From JAYZDF01 sp036337945 (lineage in GTDB: Bacteria; Myxococcota; Kuafuiibacteriia; Kuafuiibacteriales; Kuafuiibacteriaceae): a DNA stretch of 42,634 nucleotides. Below are positions 38,086-42,634 of the stretch, in pieces. Position numbers and translations under genes: made by a program. Every line of letters starts with the position of its first letter. Position 1 is the first letter of the stretch. Under the pieces are notes generated by a model, which was not told the DNA's origin, did no database searches, and saw only the letters and a list, made by a program, of their open reading frames with translations. The DNA lies in assembly GCA_036337945.1 (NCBI GenBank), contig JAYZDF010000117.1, positions 1 through 42,634 of the forward strand, written 5' to 3'.

Positions 38086-40629
38086 ATGCTATCAAGTTTG
38101 GTTTTGCTCTCCGTATTTGCAGGTCAGCAGCAAACTGGTGATCCGGCTGTGACACGGGTTGAGGTATTCATCAACGAGGACTTAGACCGCTTGAAGGTTT
38201 CCTTGACCTCGCGTTCGACGAACTCTCCAACCCGAATTCGATTGCCCTCGCAGAAGTATAAATCTTTTATCCGCGGCCAAACTAACGCAACGTATGAGTC
38301 TACGATATTACGGCAGCTATATCCTTACGGGTGGCAACCAGGGGGCTTCGAGGTATTTGAGGCCAAGCTCAATCACGATGAATGTAAATTGGATTTGGGC
38401 GACTTTGCAGAATCAACTCATTTAGCGAGCTGCCCGGGAGACGGTATTCTCACCATAGAAGGTGAAATGGTCGTACCTCATCGAGCAGGGCCATTTGGAA
38501 CCAGTGATAGTCAACTCACGCTGGGCGGCTATTGGATGCCTCAAATAATCAAGACTAGCACCTCAACAATGTGCGAGGTCCTTATACATGTTCCCGACGA
38601 TACATTCCTTTTGTCGCCGAAGGCGAATTTGAAGACGAAAACATCTTCGGGGACAGTTTTTAGAGCAAATTATGCGTGCCACGCAGCAGAGATGCCCTTG
38701 ATTGTCCGCCGGGGAGAGCCCGAGGTTGAAACTTTTGAGGGTGGGGCAGTCCGATTAATCCACGATGATCGAGCCAAGCTGGAACTACGGGCATTTCGCG
38801 GAGCCTTCGAAAAAGCGGTCAGTCTTCTTGAAGAACTAGGTTGGTGGAGCCCTGAGTCTTCAATTCAGTTCATTGATGTCGATTTGCAGCATATGCTCGC
38901 TTACTCGGTTGAAGGAGCGAGTTTGGTAAGTCGCCGCGCATTTCGCGTTTTGCCTTTGGAGAGAATCGAACGTTTTCACGAGCTCGAAGTCGTACGCGTC
39001 TTTTTTAGTCATTATTTTCGAGAGGTAAAAGGGCGCACTCGTCAGACGGCTGAAGTTCTTGGAACTTGGTTACAAGAACTTTATGTTCGCAAACATTTTC
39101 GGGCTCGAGATGACGCATCGGATTTTCTGGGTATTTGGCGATTTGTTCCAATGATCGATGCGATGATCACCTCGCCCGACTTGCCGTTCGCGTCGAGCTA
39201 TTTTCGCCGCGTAGCGAAACCGGATCCGAACGCTGAAGAGTTTACAAAGGAGCCGAGACAAACTCAAAAAGGGCAGGTCGTATACCATAAAATCTTAGAT
39301 CGTTTGGGATTTGACAGGTCCTCGGACTTCTTGCGGAAGGTCGGGCAGGGCTACTCGCTTGAAATGGGCGTCGAAGAGGTCCTTGGTAATGACTTCATAC
39401 AAGACTGGTTTGGACCCTTGCCCAAACTACAATACTCCCTGGGCAAAATTACGCAGCAACCCTCACGGGTTGAGATTCAGATTATTCGAGAAGGAGATCA
39501 AGCAGCCGAGCCGATTGAGTTGCGGCTCATCGATAACTCAGGAGAAAGTTCGCTCCATCTTGTCCCATCGAGCGTCGCTGCAATTCGTACGTATACTGCA
39601 ACGACGGTACAACCGATCGAAGAGGTTATCCTGGACCCTCGAGGAAGATTGCTTGAAACAGCGACAGCGTCGAAACCTTCCCCGCTTTGGTACAATCGAA
39701 CCCATCCAATTTGGCGAGTTGTGGTCAATTATTTCGAACTTCAATTTTCTGCCACAGATGGAGAGTTCTCATCTTCCGCAGACTTGAGACTTTACCGCGA
39801 ACATGACCCCCATTGGCGTTTTGGTTTGAACGCATCCATTACGCCGAGTACCTATTCCGCGAGCCTAAGGAGCAGTTACAGTTTTGGCCGCAAAATTCAA
39901 GAGAACCGTCTTGAGCAATGGTTTGGGTTACTTGGATTTGCCGATCGATTGCGAGCATCTTTCGCGGGGGCTGGTTCGGCGAGCACCGGAGTTGGAGCAC
40001 GACTTTTTTACAGACTCGACAATCGAAGGTCACTTTGGGCTCCGAGCCCCGGGCAAGCGGTTCGGCTCGGAGTAGAGTATCGACGAGACCTATCGCAGTC
40101 GTCCTTTGACAACGACACCATGCAGCTGACCGCGCGAGGCGTGCAAGAGTGGCTTTTCGAATCAGGGCAGGGGCTTTCAATGAAGTTGGCCTGGGACCAA
40201 TTCCTGATGGGGACACCTCAGCTTCAAAAATTATTGGCATTGGGAGGTCGTCAGTTGATGCGGGGCTACAGCATCCAGCACCGATTCGGACGAGCACGGG
40301 GGCTCGCGTCCTTGGAATGGCGTCATCCGATTTTTCAGCAGATGAATATCAATCTTGGATATTTGTTATGGCTCGATTCGATGGATGGTGGATTGTTTGC
40401 CGACGCGAGTATTCTGGTCGATGAGTTTCAGCAATCCCAAATTTTTGATTTGGAGAACCATTTTTTCGATGTGGGCTACAGCTTCAAGCTCTACTTTGAT
40501 TGGTTCGGTGTGCAGCCATCTGTCATGATGATTGACCTGGGATGGCCCATAAAGCCCTTCTTGCGAGGTGAAACGCCTTGGTCACCCACAGTCTATATCG
40601 GTTTTGAGCAGTCTTTCTTTATCTTCTGA
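38086..40629 (+). CDS. Outer-membrane protein: degenerate M1-peptidase-like region fused to an Omp85-like barrel
   Basis: The 847-residue product has a short signal peptide (LSSLVLLSVFAG). Residues about 25-560 resemble the M1 aminopeptidase layout: an N-terminal beta region (GYWMPQII, 148-155), a helical domain beginning FEKAVSLLEELGWWSP, and a beta-sandwich ending IEEVILDPRGRLLE. The zinc motif is broken: HELEV at 298-302 where active enzymes have HExxH, with a possible distal Glu in WLQEL (331). Residues about 560-847 are a strand-rich barrel with LGGRQLMRGY (about 719-728) and SLEWRHPIF, the Omp85/surface-antigen pattern, and the terminal strand ends in Phe. A protein-folding, secretion or surface role is possible. 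ATG begins two bases after the EcsC-like gene. The fusion is the unusual part. Confidence 0.75.
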   Translation: MLSSLVLLSVFAGQQQTGDPAVTRVEVFINEDLDRLKVSLTSRSTNSPTRIRLPSQKYKSFIRGQTNATYESTILRQLYPYGWQPGGFEVFEAKLNHDECKLDLGDFAESTHLASCPGDGILTIEGEMVVPHRAGPFGTSDSQLTLGGYWMPQIIKTSTSTMCEVLIHVPDDTFLLSPKANLKTKTSSGTVFRANYACHAAEMPLIVRRGEPEVETFEGGAVRLIHDDRAKLELRAFRGAFEKAVSLLEELGWWSPESSIQFIDVDLQHMLAYSVEGASLVSRRAFRVLPLERIERFHELEVVRVFFSHYFREVKGRTRQTAEVLGTWLQELYVRKHFRARDDASDFLGIWRFVPMIDAMITSPDLPFASSYFRRVAKPDPNAEEFTKEPRQTQKGQVVYHKILDRLGFDRSSDFLRKVGQGYSLEMGVEEVLGNDFIQDWFGPLPKLQYSLGKITQQPSRVEIQIIREGDQAAEPIELRLIDNSGESSLHLVPSSVAAIRTYTATTVQPIEEVILDPRGRLLETATASKPSPLWYNRTHPIWRVVVNYFELQFSATDGEFSSSADLRLYREHDPHWRFGLNASITPSTYSASLRSSYSFGRKIQENRLEQWFGLLGFADRLRASFAGAGSASTGVGARLFYRLDNRRSLWAPSPGQAVRLGVEYRRDLSQSSFDNDTMQLTARGVQEWLFESGQGLSMKLAWDQFLMGTPQLQKLLALGGRQLMRGYSIQHRFGRARGLASLEWRHPIFQQMNINLGYLLWLDSMDGGLFADASILVDEFQQSQIFDLENHFFDVGYSFKLYFDWFGVQPSVMMIDLGWPIKPFLRGETPWSPTVYIGFEQSFFIF

Positions 40630-40808
40630 TGAAAGTAAGTGTTCATAATGACTTGTTTTTTTCATGCGAGGATGTCGGTGCTACATCGCGTCCGTGAGAG
40701 CGTCTAATGGGAACAGGACCACTTGCTTGTGATGGCACTTGGTTCATGTTACCCAGCCCAGCACAGCGAACTGCAGAAAATTTTTTCTGAGTTTGGAAAG
40801 GAAAAAGG

Positions 40809-42317
40809 ATGAAATATCAAAGAGTTTTCAAAAGTAAGACGTATCTCGCACTCATCTTAGGAGCTGCTACAACGTTGGCGATGACCAGCCAAACCGCCGA
40901 GGCTACGGGTAACCGTGTTTGGACGTTGGGCGGAATGAATCGTTTCATTGAAGATGATGCCAATCGTTGGCTCTATCCGCACACTATTGGCAAATACAGC
41001 AATCTCTTCTACCTCGAGATGTTTGGCCTCGCTGATTCTGCGGGGGCAGTTGCTCCTGGGTCGTTACGAACGTTGCAAAACTCAGAGTCGTTCCTGACCC
41101 CTGATTTTCAGCCTGTCCAGGGAAGTGCTGCAGGTGGCGCGATAATTAAACTTATGGATGGCGCGTTTCTCAGTCTTCATCTCTCAGACTACGAGAATGA
41201 TGCCGTCAAGTCGTTCCTTGAAGACACATTTGCGCCCTACGCGGGCGGTGACCCTAGCGCAATCGGATGGATTCCATCAAATCCTCCGCCAGCCTTGGAA
41301 GGCGCAAACCGCAAACTCGATTTGATGGCTGCTTACGATGTTGTCCCTGATTTCTTGAGCGTAGGCCTGGCTCTTAGTTTCGGCTCATCCTCATATTTGT
41401 ACAATCCTAATGACAATGATCCGCCTTTATATGAGGGAACCGATGATGAATCTCCGCGGTCGACGGACAACTTAGGAACCTCAGAAACTCGAATTCTCTT
41501 GAGTGCTGGAGTTGATGTAAGTGATGCAATCACTGCTGAACTTGGCTTCGGTTACGCCCATCATGGCTTGACCTACCTTCCTAATAACAACAGCGAGCTA
41601 CTCAATGGTGGGACGGGTACGGAACTTCAATTTGACGCTCGCGCGATGATGGGAATTTCAGAAAAGTGGGAAATCGTTCCTGCCCTTTCCTTTCGTTCTC
41701 TCAGCTTCAAAGCGGTTGATACTTCTGACTTCGCATCAGGCCTGAGCTACAACAATACTTCTCCCGAACGTGATCAAACGAGAGAGTCGACAGTAGAGCT
41801 TGCCTCGAGCCTTTTTGACCTTGGCGTAGCTGGGCACTACAAACCTGTCGAATACGTAGATTTTTGGCTGGCTGCAGGTATGAGTATCGGCTCTCGGAAA
41901 TTGAGCGTTATTCACATTCAGTTTGAGGACCCAAGCGCAAATCCTCCTATTGTTCGCGATCTTCCGCTTGAAGAAGATGTTTCAACCGATGGCGTAGTTG
42001 CGCTCCCTTATATTAAATCCGGCATCGAAGCCCGAGTTTTCTCTTGGCTCGACCTACGGGCCGGGGTTGTCAAATATATGGTCAGCAATAAGAACACCGT
42101 TAGTCAAATTGATGACCAAGCGAATGACAGCGCCCGAAATAATGATACGACCGCAGACGACCCATTTTTCGACTACTTTCTCGGAATGGCCGCACACTAC
42201 GAAGGTTTTTTCCTCGACTTGCAGCTGGACCCAGAGTGGATTCGTCGAGGACCTAACTTCCTGAGCGGTGCTTCTGGAAACATGTTCTTAAACGCTAGCC
42301 TCGGCTACAAGTTCTAA
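40809..42317 (+). CDS. Probable outer-membrane beta-barrel protein of unknown function
   Basis: ATG at 40809 follows GGAAAGGA at suitable spacing. The 502-residue product starts with a basic signal peptide (MKYQRVFKSKTYLALILG) ending near AEATGNRVWTLG. The mature part contains WTLGGMNRFIEDDANRWLYP, then many strand-like stretches (ITAELGFGYAHHGLTYLP; SLFDLGVAGHYKPVEYVDFWLAAG) and Asp/Asn-rich loops. The last residues are ASLGYKF, a typical barrel C-terminal strand with terminal Phe for BAM recognition. I do not recognise the family. It is separated from the upstream barrel gene by 179 bp, in which no clear terminator or promoter is seen. Confidence 0.72.
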   Translation: MKYQRVFKSKTYLALILGAATTLAMTSQTAEATGNRVWTLGGMNRFIEDDANRWLYPHTIGKYSNLFYLEMFGLADSAGAVAPGSLRTLQNSESFLTPDFQPVQGSAAGGAIIKLMDGAFLSLHLSDYENDAVKSFLEDTFAPYAGGDPSAIGWIPSNPPPALEGANRKLDLMAAYDVVPDFLSVGLALSFGSSSYLYNPNDNDPPLYEGTDDESPRSTDNLGTSETRILLSAGVDVSDAITAELGFGYAHHGLTYLPNNNSELLNGGTGTELQFDARAMMGISEKWEIVPALSFRSLSFKAVDTSDFASGLSYNNTSPERDQTRESTVELASSLFDLGVAGHYKPVEYVDFWLAAGMSIGSRKLSVIHIQFEDPSANPPIVRDLPLEEDVSTDGVVALPYIKSGIEARVFSWLDLRAGVVKYMVSNKNTVSQIDDQANDSARNNDTTADDPFFDYFLGMAAHYEGFFLDLQLDPEWIRRGPNFLSGASGNMFLNASLGYKF

Positions 42318-42332
42318 ACCCATCGCCTTGTT

Positions 42333-42368
42333 CCCGCGGCCGCTTCAGGTGCCGCGGGTTACCTTTCT
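42333..42368 (+). terminator. Terminator-like GC hairpin after the barrel gene
   Basis: CCCGCGGC (42333-42340) pairs perfectly with GCCGCGGG (42351-42358) around a 10-base loop, followed by a broken T/C-rich tail. It begins 16 bases after the stop codon. The tail is poor for an intrinsic terminator, so strength is uncertain. Confidence 0.55.
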
Positions 42369-42450
42369 CTTCTCCGCTCCAACCCACACCTTCTCGATGA
42401 CGGGGATTCCCGACTTCGCAACGATAGATCGAAGTCTTTGAGAGTGGGGC

Positions 42451-42479
42451 TTGACGTTCTGTAACTTTGTACACATAAC
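42451..42479 (+). promoter_or_regulatory. Putative sigma-70 promoter of the histone-like gene
   Basis: TTGACG (42451-42456), 17 bases, and CATAAC (42474-42479) form a plausible -35/-10 pair. The predicted start near 42486 is only about 3 bases before the ATG at 42489, which would give a leaderless message, in keeping with the lack of a ribosome-binding site there. Confidence 0.4.
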
Positions 42480-42488
42480 GACGCCGTT

Positions 42489-42634
42489 ATGCCCCAAGGG
42501 AAGAAGAAAGTAGCCAAGAAGAAACCTGCTGCGAAGAAGAAACCTGCCGCGAAGAAAAAAGTCGCGAAAAAGAAACCTGCCGCGAAGAAAAAAGTCGCGA
42601 AGAAGAAACCTGCCGCGAAGAAAAAAGTCGCGAA
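42489..42634 (+). CDS. Histone-H1-like Lys/Ala/Pro repeat protein, 3' end cut by window edge
   Basis: The frame from ATG at 42489 stays open to the window edge and encodes MPQGKKKVAKKKPAAKKKPA followed by repeats of KKKPAAKKKVA. The DNA repeats with a 33-base period (copies begin at 42540, 42573 and 42606, the last incomplete). Such Lys/Ala/Pro tracts are typical of H1-like nucleoid proteins and of basic tails on DNA-binding proteins, and should bind DNA or RNA non-specifically. Because the rest is missing, a tail attached to another domain cannot be excluded. No ribosome-binding site is visible. Confidence 0.7.
   Translation, partial: MPQGKKKVAKKKPAAKKKPAAKKKVAKKKPAAKKKVAKKKPAAKKKVA
42540..42634. 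repeat. 33-bp tandem repeat inside the histone-like gene
   Basis: Near-identical 33-base units, AAACCTGCCGCGAAG... in each, start at 42540, 42573 and 42606 and keep the reading frame (11 residues per unit). The units are identical over most of their length with one A/G change, suggesting recent expansion or homogenisation by slippage. The array continues past the window edge. Confidence 0.85.

Noticed and set aside
39839..40297. 152-codon minus-strand frame inside the Omp85-like region
   Set aside because: It is a shadow of the barrel-coding frame, with no start signal or recognisable domain.
40733..40748. TGGCAC upstream of the barrel gene at 40809 as a sigma-54 promoter
   Set aside because: The -12 GC is missing at the required distance.
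40774..40789. CAGAAAA/TTTTCTG inverted repeat as a terminator
   Set aside because: The A/T-only core is too weak, and it lies next to the ribosome-binding site of the following gene without a proper T tract.
42540..42634. CRISPR-like array
   Set aside because: The 33-bp units are contiguous, without spacers, and keep an open frame encoding KKKPAAKKKVA.

Overview
The window is chromosomal DNA of a flagellated, Gram-negative bacterium of the former Deltaproteobacteria, most likely a Myxococcota-type lineage. The main clue is a DUF2330 secreted protein (8291-9946) ending in a GCGC motif, one membrane helix and an RRKRR tail, which is the layout of the MYXO-CTERM sorting signal. Other clues are paired M16 peptidases, several outer-membrane proteins, a histone-H1-like Lys/Ala/Pro repeat protein at the right edge, and base composition near 50% by eye. 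No rRNA, tRNA, CRISPR array, phage or insertion sequence was recognised.

Layout. (A) 1-2207, minus: two overlapping M16 peptidase genes, one with the zinc motif and one lipoprotein without it, the latter cut by the window edge. (B) 2298-6614, plus: a helical lipoprotein overlapping a FadL-like outer-membrane protein gene, then a UbiB/AarF kinase-like protein. (C) 6615-8100, minus: a PhyH-type dioxygenase and a TetR repressor with a probable operator. (D) 8291-10014, plus: the DUF2330 protein and a clear terminator. (E) 10015-10658: the only long gene-free stretch, holding three copies of a two-hairpin repeat. (F) 10659-37188, minus: a 26.5 kb flagellar locus. (G) 37289-42317, plus: an EcsC-like protein, an outer-membrane protein joining a degenerate M1-peptidase region to an Omp85-like barrel, and another probable beta-barrel protein. 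(H) 42489-42634: start of the histone-like gene.

The flagellar locus reads, in transcription order: FleQ-like regulator, fliG, periplasmic TPR protein, receiver-less FlbD-like regulator, flgB, flgC, fliE, fliF, fliH, fliI, MotE-like gene, fliK, flgD, flgE, fliL, fliM, fliN, fliO, fliP, fliQ, fliR, flhB, flhA, flhF, flhG, fliA. It supplies the basal body, rotor and C-ring, export gate and ATPase, hook and hook-length control, placement and number control (FlhF/FlhG), and the late sigma factor. Most genes overlap or nearly touch. Flagellin, motA/motB, the P/L rings and a recognisable fliJ are not in the window.

The best new signal is regulatory. The palindrome GTCA-N6-TGAC, like the Pseudomonas FleQ box, occurs in three flagellar intergenic regions: at the probable promoter of the FleQ-like gene itself, upstream of the TPR gene and upstream of fliL. 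At the last two it lies 40-65 bp upstream of a sigma-54-type -24/-12 element. The FleQ-like protein has Glu in place of the receiver phospho-Asp. Together these suggest a phosphorylation-independent, autoregulated sigma-54 cascade with fliA as the late output. Other unusual points are FlhF with altered GTPase motifs, a MotE-like gene in the usual fliJ position, a large periplasmic TPR protein in the locus, and the M1-like/Omp85-like fusion.
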